Of a stretch of DNA of 33,108 nucleotides, positions 1 through 5,950 are shown one piece after another; position 1 is the stretch's first letter, and every line of letters starts with the position of its first letter. Source of the stretch: a virus; the IMG/VR virus record IMGVR_UViG_3300032215_000060, positions 1 through 33,108 of that record; one strand, given 5' to 3'. The position numbers and the translations under genes are program-made. The notes beneath the pieces are model-generated. The model was given only the letters and a program-made list of their open reading frames with translations, had not been told where the DNA came from and searched no databases.

Positions 1-14
1 ATAATTTTTTTCAT
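1..14 (-). CDS. 5' end of a leftward gene cut by the window edge
   Basis: An ATG at 14-12 opens a frame reading Met-Lys-Lys-Ile before the window ends. It starts 2 bases after the stop codon of the gene at 17-649. Its leader, AAAAAATAACT directly before the ATG, matches the leader of the RNA polymerase gene at 32325. It would be the next gene of the leftward cassette. Nothing can be said about its product. Confidence 0.4.
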
Positions 15-16
15 AG

Positions 17-649
17 TTATTTTTTTAGTTTGATTTTCCAATAGGACTGAATACCGTAGGTTGCACCTCCAGTAACTTGAGTACCTATGTTTAGACCGAA
101 TATGTGGTCTTTCTTATTTTTTAGTAATAATCCCACACTAGCACCTGTTATACCAAGAGTTTGATTTCCATTTATACCACCACCTAAGTATAGTTGTGTC
201 TTAGGTTTCTCATAAATAGTATTGGTAATAGTGGTCTTTTCAGTGATTGTTGGAATCTTATAGTTATATCTATAGGATCTGTTCTTTAATTGATTTTCTT
301 TAACTGTATCTGCAATAGCAACATAGCCAAGAGTATCTAATTTTAGAGTATCTGCATATACTGTTAGAGCTAAGAACTTAGTTAATAAAGTATCATATTG
401 AACTTTAAGACCTATATAACTTGTATCAGCTATATAATGAGCTGGTATAGGAGCTGTATCATGAATAATAGTTCCTTTCATCTTTTTAACAATCAAGCTA
501 TCATGTACTTGCCAACTGGTATCATGTAAAACAACTGTGTCAGAAGTGTTATGTTTACCTGAATTAGCTCCACCACAACCACTTTGTTGTAAAAAGACAA
601 TGGCAATTAAAACCACTATAATTATACTAAGCAGGTTTTTCATCATCAT
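17..649 (-). CDS. putative lipoprotein, spanin-like, with Asp-Thr repeats
   Basis: This 210-residue protein begins with a strongly hydrophobic segment (about residues 5-20) followed by LQQSGC, a plausible but imperfect lipobox that would place the lipid on Cys25. Residues 35-115 contain eight Asp-Thr pairs plus an HDS at irregular spacing, in a region predicted by eye to be beta-rich. The C-terminal third is glycine-rich (GGGINGNQTLGITG) with alternating hydrophobic residues, which could be a beta structure at the outer membrane. The start overlaps the upstream holin-like gene by 23 bases, so the two are probably translated together. A lipoprotein beside a holin-like gene suggests a role in disrupting the host envelope, such as a spanin. 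That role is inferred from context only; a virion or surface lipoprotein is the alternative. Confidence 0.6.
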   Translation of the reverse strand: MMMKNLLSIIIVVLIAIVFLQQSGCGGANSGKHNTSDTVVLHDTSWQVHDSLIVKKMKGTIIHDTAPIPAHYIADTSYIGLKVQYDTLLTKFLALTVYADTLKLDTLGYVAIADTVKENQLKNRSYRYNYKIPTITEKTTITNTIYEKPKTQLYLGGGINGNQTLGITGASVGLLLKNKKDHIFGLNIGTQVTGGATYGIQSYWKIKLKK

Positions 650-881
650 CTTTCTTTTTAGCTGTAAATTTATCTAAACTATCAGCACCCATACCAATAG
701 CTGTAATAACCATAACGGCATTTACAAGCTCAGCAGCAGGTTTAAAATGCTCCTCAGAGAAACTGTTTGCTGTCATAGTACTACATAAGAATATAGCACC
801 TAAGAAAGCTACTACAGGCTTTATTGAGATAGAGCCACGCTCATCTTTGAATAGTTCAACTATCCACTCTTTAAACTTCAT
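627..881 (-). CDS. holin-like small membrane protein
   Basis: This 84-residue protein has two hydrophobic stretches, about residues 22-40 (PVVAFLGAIFLCSTMTA) and 49-66 (AAELVNAVMVITAIGMGA). They are joined by a short charged loop, and the C-terminus is highly charged (KKKDDDEK). Small size, two membrane spans and a charged tail are the general look of a class II-type phage holin, which makes the membrane lesions that release or activate endolysin. The amphipathic start MKFKEWIVELFKDERGS could lie along the membrane. It overlaps the lipoprotein gene downstream by 23 bases and follows another single-span protein gene upstream. Holins have little sequence conservation, so the function is an inference from topology and context. 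No endolysin is visible within the window. Confidence 0.55.
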   Translation of the reverse strand: MKFKEWIVELFKDERGSISIKPVVAFLGAIFLCSTMTANSFSEEHFKPAAELVNAVMVITAIGMGADSLDKFTAKKKDDDEKPA

Positions 882-892
882 AAATATTGATT

Positions 893-1189
893 TTAAGGTA
901 TGTAAAGAATTCTTGTTACTTTCAATCTGTCTGGAGGTAAAACAGCATAACTATTTTTTAAAGAATCTTCAGGAATTTCTTTAGTAGGTAGTTCTGCTGA
1001 GGCTGTTTTATAGACCATTCTCTCCAAGTTGTCTATACGAGTTTTGTCAATATTAGATTGAGCCATTAAGGCTTTAACATCATTTTTGATTGTACTCACA
1101 TCATTCCAGATGAGCAAACTAACTAAGGATACAAGTGTTGGAAATATCCAAACTTTAAATGTAGCTATAGAAGGATTGTCTTTAATCAT
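893..1189 (-). CDS. small membrane-anchored coiled-coil protein
   Basis: This 98-residue protein has one hydrophobic segment near the N-terminus (about residues 12-28, VWIFPTLVSLVSLLIW). A helical region likely to form a coiled coil follows (about 30-62, with the sequence STIKNDVKALMAQSNIDKTR and onward). The tail is proline-containing. An N-terminal anchor followed by a coiled coil is the layout of inner-membrane spanins (Rz type) and also of several phage membrane accessory proteins. It lies 11 bases from the holin-like gene and 10 bases from the next gene upstream, inside the same leftward cassette. I do not recognise a specific family; an i-spanin role is a guess from layout. Confidence 0.5.
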   Translation of the reverse strand: MIKDNPSIATFKVWIFPTLVSLVSLLIWNDVSTIKNDVKALMAQSNIDKTRIDNLERMVYKTASAELPTKEIPEDSLKNSYAVLPPDRLKVTRILYIP

Positions 1190-1199
1190 GGTTTAGATA

Positions 1200-1469
1200 C
1201 TATTTAGTAGGTTGAAACTCATATACTAGACCTGCTGGCTTTTCAAAGCTGGCAATCAATGAGTTAGCAATGATTTTACCAGTTTTGTCTTTACGTACAA
1301 AGTATCTCATACGATTCTCACGAATGTTCTGAGGACTTCTAATAGTGTTAGCAGCTGGAATCTCAATAGTATCGATTGGAACAGGTTGCTCAGCAGAAAT
1401 GCTTTGCATTGTACCAGGAATAGGATAACCTAAATAGTCCTTTTGGGCATAAAATTTTTTAGTAACCAT
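1200..1469 (-). CDS. conserved-looking hypothetical protein, first gene of leftward cassette
   Basis: This 89-residue soluble-looking protein starts MVTKKFYAQKDYLGYPIPGT. It has no signal peptide or membrane span. It is rich in Pro, Ile and Arg and contains a central RSPQNIRENRMRYFVRKDKTGK segment with beta-strand-like alternation. It is the promoter-proximal gene of the leftward cassette and reads away from the AT-rich divergent region. The three genes after it look membrane- or envelope-related, so it may belong to a lysis or virion-assembly module, but nothing in the sequence names a function. Confidence 0.5.
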   Translation of the reverse strand: MVTKKFYAQKDYLGYPIPGTMQSISAEQPVPIDTIEIPAANTIRSPQNIRENRMRYFVRKDKTGKIIANSLIASFEKPAGLVYEFQPTK

Positions 1470-1584
1470 GGTATTAATATTTATATATATAAACTTAGAA
1501 TATGTACAATTTGTATAATCCCTACAATATAATATACGAAATATTCAGGAAATTATCTACATTTGTGAATATAAAAATCAAATT
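1470..1584. promoter_or_regulatory. AT-rich divergent intergenic region; candidate promoter/origin-like site
   Basis: These 115 bases separate the leftward cassette from the rightward replication genes and are very AT-rich, with TATATATATA-like runs at 1482-1491. TACATTTG at 1558-1565 fits the Bacteroidota -7 form TAnnTTTG, but there is no TTTG at the expected -33 distance. TTATCTACA (1553-1561) and, on the other strand, ATATTCACA (1572-1564) each differ by one base from the DnaA-box consensus TTATNCACA; they face each other with a 2-base spacer. TATAAT occurs at 1514-1519 and 1528-1533. A regulatory role follows from the divergent layout. Origin or autoregulator function is inference. Confidence 0.5.
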
Positions 1585-2070
1585 ATGGAAATAAACGACT
1601 ACGCCTACCAATTAGAGAAAAAACTAGTGGATAAGTTTAAGCAAGACTTTTATAAAAAGTTTGATTACTACCCAGTTATCCTTACAAAATCCAATGCTTT
1701 AGTAGAAGAAAGGAGCAAATTAATGAGCTTGGAAGAGCTAAAAGAGTATTTTACCCCATTTTTACCTATAAGAAACGGTAAGACCATTCCCCTGGATAAG
1801 AAATGCAGGATCAGAGAAATCACTGAATTAAGGTCTATTTTCTGCTATATAGCTAGGACCATGAGCTATTCCCTTAAGTCAATAGGGGAGTTTTTAGCCG
1901 GAAAAGACCATACAACCGTCATTCATTCTATAAAGTGCTTTAATGACCTTAATGAGACCTCAGACGTGTTTGCAGAAAAGTACACTATGATCAAAAATTA
2001 CATAAAACAATTAAATACAAGAGAAAATGAGTCACCAGCTGTGGAGCACCTGTCTGAAGTACAGGATTAG
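1585..2070 (+). CDS. DnaA domain IV-like DNA-binding protein
   Basis: The protein has 161 residues. Residues about 75-120 resemble the C-terminal DNA-binding domain of the bacterial initiator DnaA: a helical stretch ending in SLKSIGEFLAGKDHTTVIHS, close to the DnaA signature in which DHTTV contacts the DnaA box. There is no Walker A motif, so the AAA+ ATPase domain is absent. The N-terminal 70 residues are charged and unassigned. DnaA-like stand-alone domain IV proteins are known in crAss-like phages. It is the first gene of the rightward run and reads out of the divergent region that has two near-match DnaA boxes just upstream of its ATG. It may recruit replication to a phage origin or regulate its own promoter. 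The start is the first ATG after the AT-rich region, with an A-rich leader. Confidence 0.8.
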   Translation: MEINDYAYQLEKKLVDKFKQDFYKKFDYYPVILTKSNALVEERSKLMSLEELKEYFTPFLPIRNGKTIPLDKKCRIREITELRSIFCYIARTMSYSLKSIGEFLAGKDHTTVIHSIKCFNDLNETSDVFAEKYTMIKNYIKQLNTRENESPAVEHLSEVQD

Positions 2071-2608
2071 CCCAAACCAAATTTACTACCTAGACAGTAG
2101 AAGAGATCAAATCTCTACAGGTAGTATCATAGATGCAGATATAGAACGTGCAATAGCACAGAGTAATGGTTATGTAGATTCAGATAACAATCTGACTGCC
2201 AAAGCCTTAGTAGTTTTAAACGAGTTTGAGACTTATTTAGTTAAGAGAAAGAAGAAGATCAGTAGAGAAATCTTAGGTGATGACTTTGCAGATAGAATCA
2301 AAGAGTACTTACAACTGTTTCCAGATGGTAAGTTACCTTCAGGCCAATTGGCTAAGGTTAACACTAAGACATTGACAGACAAGTTTATAAAGTTCTTTGA
2401 CATGTTCCCTGATTATAATAACTGGCCCTTAATACTAGAAGCTACAAATTATTACATATATTCTTGTAGTAAGGAGGATAATAAGTTTATGCAGACTAGT
2501 GAATATTTTATAAGTAAGCAAAACCTGCATAAGGAAATTTCCTCTAAACTAGCAGACTATTGTCAGATGATTTTAAATGACCCAGAATTAAAAAATATTC
2601 AAGATTAA
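2027..2608 (+). CDS. hypothetical protein in replication module
   Basis: This 193-residue, mostly helical, charged protein has no motif I recognise. A lysine-rich patch (LVKRKKKISRE) lies about one third in. The frame has a stop at 2012-2014, and ATG 2027 is the only Met near the N-terminus, so the gene overlaps the end of the DnaA-like gene by 44 bases in a different frame. The true first codon could be a non-ATG codon near 2070, because the first 15 residues inside the overlap look less protein-like than the rest. Its position between the initiator-like protein and the helicase suggests a replication role, such as helicase loading, but that is inference only. Confidence 0.6.
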   Translation: MSHQLWSTCLKYRISPNQIYYLDSRRDQISTGSIIDADIERAIAQSNGYVDSDNNLTAKALVVLNEFETYLVKRKKKISREILGDDFADRIKEYLQLFPDGKLPSGQLAKVNTKTLTDKFIKFFDMFPDYNNWPLILEATNYYIYSCSKEDNKFMQTSEYFISKQNLHKEISSKLADYCQMILNDPELKNIQD

Positions 2609-2609
2609 T

Positions 2610-2640
2610 TTTGTTATTAAAAAGATATTTATTAACTTTA
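2610..2640 (+). promoter_or_regulatory. Bacteroidota-type promoter-like site upstream of 2663
   Basis: TTTG at 2610-2613 is followed after 19 bases by TAACTTTA at 2633-2640. This matches the Bacteroidota primary-sigma form TTTG-N19-21-TAnnTTTG at all but the last base. It lies in a 54-base gap and ends 22 bases before the ATG at 2663. It could be a chance match in AT-rich DNA. Confidence 0.45.
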
Positions 2641-2662
2641 CAACCCTACAAAATTTCAGTGT

Positions 2663-2863
2663 ATGAACAGTTACGACCAAGAGATTGAAAAGCTATTCGA
2701 TCAAATCACAGTTAGAATCAGTGATAGAGAAATATTTGCTATAACCCTAGAAGGATTTAAGTTAGCTATGGAAAAGATGGCTATTATAGCAAATGCTGAC
2801 GGCAAGTTAGAAGTGTTAAAAGATTTAAAACAAGATTTTAAGGAAATTTTAACTAATGCCTAA
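2663..2863 (+). CDS. small acidic hypothetical protein before the helicase
   Basis: This 66-residue, helix-rich protein begins MNSYDQEIEKLFDQITVR and carries many Glu, Asp and Lys residues. It has no Cys and no membrane span. Its stop overlaps the helicase start by one base (TAATG at 2861-2865), so translation is probably coupled. It follows a promoter-like site. Small helical proteins directly before helicases can be loaders or inhibitors, but no motif supports that here. Confidence 0.55.
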   Translation: MNSYDQEIEKLFDQITVRISDREIFAITLEGFKLAMEKMAIIANADGKLEVLKDLKQDFKEILTNA

Positions 2864-3918
2864 TGCATAATGAAATTATAGAAAGACCTTATGGAGCACT
2901 TTTATATTCAGAATCACTCACTGAAAGTGCAAGCTATGTTAACGATAGAAGACATGGTAGAATTAAATCATTCAGAACACCATGGTCTGGTTTTAATAGA
3001 GCCGGTATTAATGGATTAGAATGGGGATCAATATTAACTATAGGAGCTAGACCTGGTTCAGGTAAGACACTTATAGCTAGTCAAATATTAAGAGAGTCCC
3101 GCAGACTAAATCCTGATCAAGATTTTAATATACTAGAATTTCAATTTGAGATGGGTCCTAAACAATCTGGTTCTAGAGCTTTTGCTGCAGAGCTAGCTTT
3201 AGATTATAACCAAGTGTTAAGCACTGATAAATCTCTTGATGATTTTACTTTTGATAGAATTCAAAGATTAATAAGAGAAACAAAAGATCTTGAGAGTAAA
3301 GGCGTTTGGAGATTACAAATTAATAAACCTATCAATCATAAAGAGATGCTAGATGCTATACGTAAGTACTATGTAGCACTTGGTAGCAAACCACTTCTTA
3401 TAACTATTGATCATAGTTGGTTAATTAAGAAAGCTCCAGATGAGAAAGAGAAGTTTTCAACTCTTTATAACACTGTAGAAGCATTAATGGAACTCAAGAA
3501 TGAACTACCTATTATTATCATCATGCTCACTCAGCTTAATAGAACTATAGATGAAGCTAGTAGAAAGACACCGGGTAACATAGGAAACTATCCAGTATCT
3601 GCAGATGTATTTGGTGGTGATGCTCTTATGCAAGGATCAGATATGTTAATAGCATTAAATAGACCATATAAATCTAATATATTTAGTTACGGACCAAGGA
3701 AGTATGAAGTAAAAGATGACTACATCTTTATGCACTTACTTAAGATTAGAAACGGTTCTGACAAAAATGATATTCTATTTATGCAAGCAGATTTTAGAAG
3801 ACAGCAGTTGTTAGAAGTACCTGAGTTTCATTCAACTGGCGGTAATAATAATGCAGCTAATGGTAACGGTTATACACCGTATAATTCAACAGTTGGACAA
3901 AACACTTTTACAACATAA
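2863..3918 (+). CDS. DnaB-like replicative DNA helicase (RecA-fold core)
   Basis: This 351-residue P-loop ATPase would unwind the phage replication fork. Walker A is GARPGSGKT (residues 61-69). The following strand, LEFQFEMG, places Glu97 like the catalytic glutamate of DnaB (FSLEM). Walker B is LITIDHSWL (Asp183). TQLNR at 223-227 matches the SQLSR sensor. DALMQGSDMLIALNRP and the late LLKIRNGSDKNDILFMQADF resemble the last DnaB motifs, in which the RNG/HRNG segment forms the arginine-finger loop. The usual N-terminal helical domain of DnaB is missing, as in several phage SF4 helicases. The last 30 residues are Asn/Gly-rich and likely disordered. It belongs to the replication operon with SSB-like and primase genes. 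Confidence 0.9.
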   Translation: MHNEIIERPYGALLYSESLTESASYVNDRRHGRIKSFRTPWSGFNRAGINGLEWGSILTIGARPGSGKTLIASQILRESRRLNPDQDFNILEFQFEMGPKQSGSRAFAAELALDYNQVLSTDKSLDDFTFDRIQRLIRETKDLESKGVWRLQINKPINHKEMLDAIRKYYVALGSKPLLITIDHSWLIKKAPDEKEKFSTLYNTVEALMELKNELPIIIIMLTQLNRTIDEASRKTPGNIGNYPVSADVFGGDALMQGSDMLIALNRPYKSNIFSYGPRKYEVKDDYIFMHLLKIRNGSDKNDILFMQADFRRQQLLEVPEFHSTGGNNNAANGNGYTPYNSTVGQNTFTT

Positions 3919-3938
3919 AATAACAAAATACAAATATC

Positions 3939-4532
3939 ATGGCAGACTTTACTGTGCAAACTGCAGAAGAGCAGAAGAAGGAGTGGAAACGTAATAAGCT
4001 AGATGCTATACGTGATTACCACAAAGATTTAATTAGTGACCTTGGCATTAGTATCACTGATTTTAATATGAAAATGCCGTTCCATGACAAACATGGAAAG
4101 TTAGTAGTAGGTATCTTTTCATCAGAGTTTAGAAAAGAAAAAGGTTTCTTCTTTGAATTAGTTACTAGAGATCTAGTACCGGCAGATGAGAAGCGTACTG
4201 TTTATAGAATTCCATTTAACATAGCTTTTGAAGAAGAGTATGAGTTAAATGAGAAAGGATCTTATTTAGTTCCTATAGAAGAACTAAGATCTGTAAATGT
4301 TCCTTCAGTGGCTATTAGTAAATATTCAGCAATAGAGACAGAAGACAAAGTTTTTACTACAAGTACAACAGCACCTGATATAAACAAGATGCCTATGTAT
4401 AAAGCACCAGCTCCAATGGATGATTCTGATGCTCCTTATAGTCAAATGACTATTAGGGATTATTATGCTATTCATACAGGAAAGCCTGTAAGTGGTAAGA
4501 CTTGGTTAAATGATCTTATTAAACAAAAATAA
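3939..4532 (+). CDS. hypothetical protein between helicase and Sak4-like ATPase
   Basis: This 197-residue protein has a charged N-terminal helix (residues 8-35) and a beta-rich middle (LVVGIFSSEFRKEKGFFFEL onward to about 130). A Thr/Ser/Pro-rich linker (about 130-165) leads to a compact C-terminal segment, YSQMTIRDYYAIHTGKPVSG, near residues 166-185. The linker-plus-tail layout suggests a tail peptide that docks a partner. It is not a P-loop, although SGKT occurs near the C-terminus without the rest of a Walker motif. It sits 20 bases after the helicase and 11 bases before the ATPase, so a replication or recombination accessory role is likely. No family is recognised. Confidence 0.65.
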   Translation: MADFTVQTAEEQKKEWKRNKLDAIRDYHKDLISDLGISITDFNMKMPFHDKHGKLVVGIFSSEFRKEKGFFFELVTRDLVPADEKRTVYRIPFNIAFEEEYELNEKGSYLVPIEELRSVNVPSVAISKYSAIETEDKVFTTSTTAPDINKMPMYKAPAPMDDSDAPYSQMTIRDYYAIHTGKPVSGKTWLNDLIKQK

Positions 4533-4543
4533 AACAACCCCAC

Positions 4544-5227
4544 ATGGCACAAGGTGTATTAATCATCGCAGAAAGTGGTGCAGGTAAGTCTACAGCAATT
4601 GAGACTCTGGACCCATTAGAGACATTTATTATAAATGTAGCTAATAAACCCCTTCCTTTTAAAGGATGGAAAAAGAAGTATACTATTTGGAGTAAGGACA
4701 ATCCAACTGGTAACATGTATGATAAGTCTGGTACAGCACACATAGCTGCAGCATTGCAATATGTGAGTGACAAAAGACCTGAGATTAAAACCATAGTGGT
4801 AGATGATTTCCAATATATGAGCTCATTTGAGTTCTTTGAAAGAGTAGACGAGAAAGGTTATGAGAAGTTCACTCAGATCGGTGCAGGTTTAGCTCGTATA
4901 GCTAGAATGCCTAAAGACTTGAGAGAAGACTTAACTGTATTCTTCTTAACTCATGCAGAAGAGTCAACTGACATGGATGGTAAACGTAAGTTAAAAGCAA
5001 AGACTATTGGTAAAATGGTTGATGAGAAACTTACATTAGAGGGATTATTCTCTATAGTTCTTTACGGTAAAGTAAAGAAAGGAAAAGATGATGTAATTAG
5101 ATATGTTTTTGAGACACAGACTACAGGTGATAACACATGTAAGTCACCTAAAGGAATGTTTGGTACCTTTGAAATACCAAATGACTTAGGCCTTGTTAAA
5201 AAATCTATTATAGATTACGAGAATTAG
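4544..5227 (+). CDS. Sak4-like/phage AAA nucleotide-binding protein
   Basis: This 227-residue RecA-fold P-loop protein starts almost directly with its Walker A, AESGAGKST (residues 10-18). Walker B is IKTIVVDDFQYM with Asp86/Asp87. A later strand, DLTVFFLTHAEES, has the sensor-like polar residue after a hydrophobic strand. This short single-domain layout is that of the phage AAA-domain family often called Sak4 or nucleotide-binding protein. Sak4 proteins have single-strand annealing or recombinase activity aided by an SSB, and such a gene often sits next to an SSB gene. The next gene (5267) is SSB-like, which supports the call. The ATP-binding assignment is strong; the recombination role comes from the family and context. 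Confidence 0.8.
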   Translation: MAQGVLIIAESGAGKSTAIETLDPLETFIINVANKPLPFKGWKKKYTIWSKDNPTGNMYDKSGTAHIAAALQYVSDKRPEIKTIVVDDFQYMSSFEFFERVDEKGYEKFTQIGAGLARIARMPKDLREDLTVFFLTHAEESTDMDGKRKLKAKTIGKMVDEKLTLEGLFSIVLYGKVKKGKDDVIRYVFETQTTGDNTCKSPKGMFGTFEIPNDLGLVKKSIIDYEN

Positions 5228-5266
5228 TATATTTCAAACGTTTAAATATTTAAAAACAACACGGTT

Positions 5267-5878
5267 ATGTTTAGTACAAAAGGACAAGAAGTAAAACAAG
5301 GTGGTGGAGTACAGAAGTCTCTACAACCAGGAGTAGTTTATGCACACATTTTTAGTGCATCAGTAAAAGAGTCAAAAAATACAGGAAAAAAGTCTTTAGA
5401 GTTTATCTTAGAAGGACCTGCATTGGAAAACTTTGAAGGATGGAGTATAGAAAAAGGTAATGACGCTGGACCTAAATTTAAAGGTCAGTCAGCAAGAGTA
5501 TCTGCAAGTATGTGGATTGACAGTTCTGGTGAGACTAGCCCATCTAAAAATGAGATTATGAATAAACTTAGCATTATTGCAGTTGAGTTAGGTCTTAAAG
5601 ATGAGTTAGATCAAATCAATGCATCTAGTATTGAAGACTGGGTTGCTCAAGTAGCTAAGTTAGTAGCAGGTAAGAATTTATATTTCTTTCTAAAGGGTCA
5701 AGAAGAAGAGTACAATGGTAAAACTATTGTAAAGTTATCTTTACCTAAGTTTAAGTATGCTTCTGCTTATGAAGATAAGTTAGATGTATATGATAGAAAT
5801 AACCAATATCATTTTAAGGCATTACAAAATAAGCCAGTAACTGGTTTTGAGCCTGTTAATGATGATTTCAATATGTAA
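5267..5878 (+). CDS. putative single-stranded DNA-binding protein
   Basis: The protein has 203 residues. The N-terminal half alternates beta-strand-like segments with glycine and aromatic residues (FSTKGQEVKQGGGVQKSL, then SLEFILEG and FEGWSIEKG), as expected of an OB-type fold. A helical insert covers about residues 90-125. The end of the protein is acidic with a terminal aromatic (PVNDDFNM), reminiscent of the protein-docking tail of SSBs. It follows the Sak4-like ATPase by 39 bases and is followed by a strong intrinsic terminator, so it closes a transcription unit. SSB would coat single-stranded DNA at the fork and assist annealing. The fold is judged by eye, so the call is moderate. Confidence 0.6.
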   Translation: MFSTKGQEVKQGGGVQKSLQPGVVYAHIFSASVKESKNTGKKSLEFILEGPALENFEGWSIEKGNDAGPKFKGQSARVSASMWIDSSGETSPSKNEIMNKLSIIAVELGLKDELDQINASSIEDWVAQVAKLVAGKNLYFFLKGQEEEYNGKTIVKLSLPKFKYASAYEDKLDVYDRNNQYHFKALQNKPVTGFEPVNDDFNM

Positions 5879-5907
5879 TATCGGGACTTTCATACATACA
5901 ATTAAGA

Positions 5908-5939
5908 GGGGAGGGTTTCTACTCTCCCCAATTTTTTTT
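5908..5939 (+). terminator. intrinsic terminator after SSB-like gene
   Basis: GGGGAGGG (5908-5915) pairs with CTCTCCCC (5922-5929), giving eight pairs with one G-T. The loop is TTTCTA, and AA plus eight T (5932-5939) follow. It lies 29 bases after the SSB-like stop and 11 bases before the primase ATG. The core GGGGAG/CTCCCC stem recurs at 10415. Confidence 0.88.
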
Positions 5940-5950
5940 AAATTTACGTT

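Noticed and set aside
1585-2608. Programmed frameshift joining the DnaA-like and following genes
   Set aside because: The 44-base overlap has no clear slippery heptamer with a downstream structure that I can see, and the second frame has its own ATG shortly after a stop at 2012-2014. Simple overlap explains it.
4480-4530. P-loop (SGKT) at the C-terminus of the 197-aa protein
   Set aside because: It lacks the preceding beta-strand and glycines of a Walker A motif and is too close to the C-terminus to form a nucleotide-binding fold.
5916-5946. Possible promoter TTTC-N19-TAAATTTA before the primase
   Set aside because: The -33 part lies in the terminator loop, both boxes are imperfect, and the -7 box ends 4 bases before the ATG, leaving no leader. 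A chance match is more likely.
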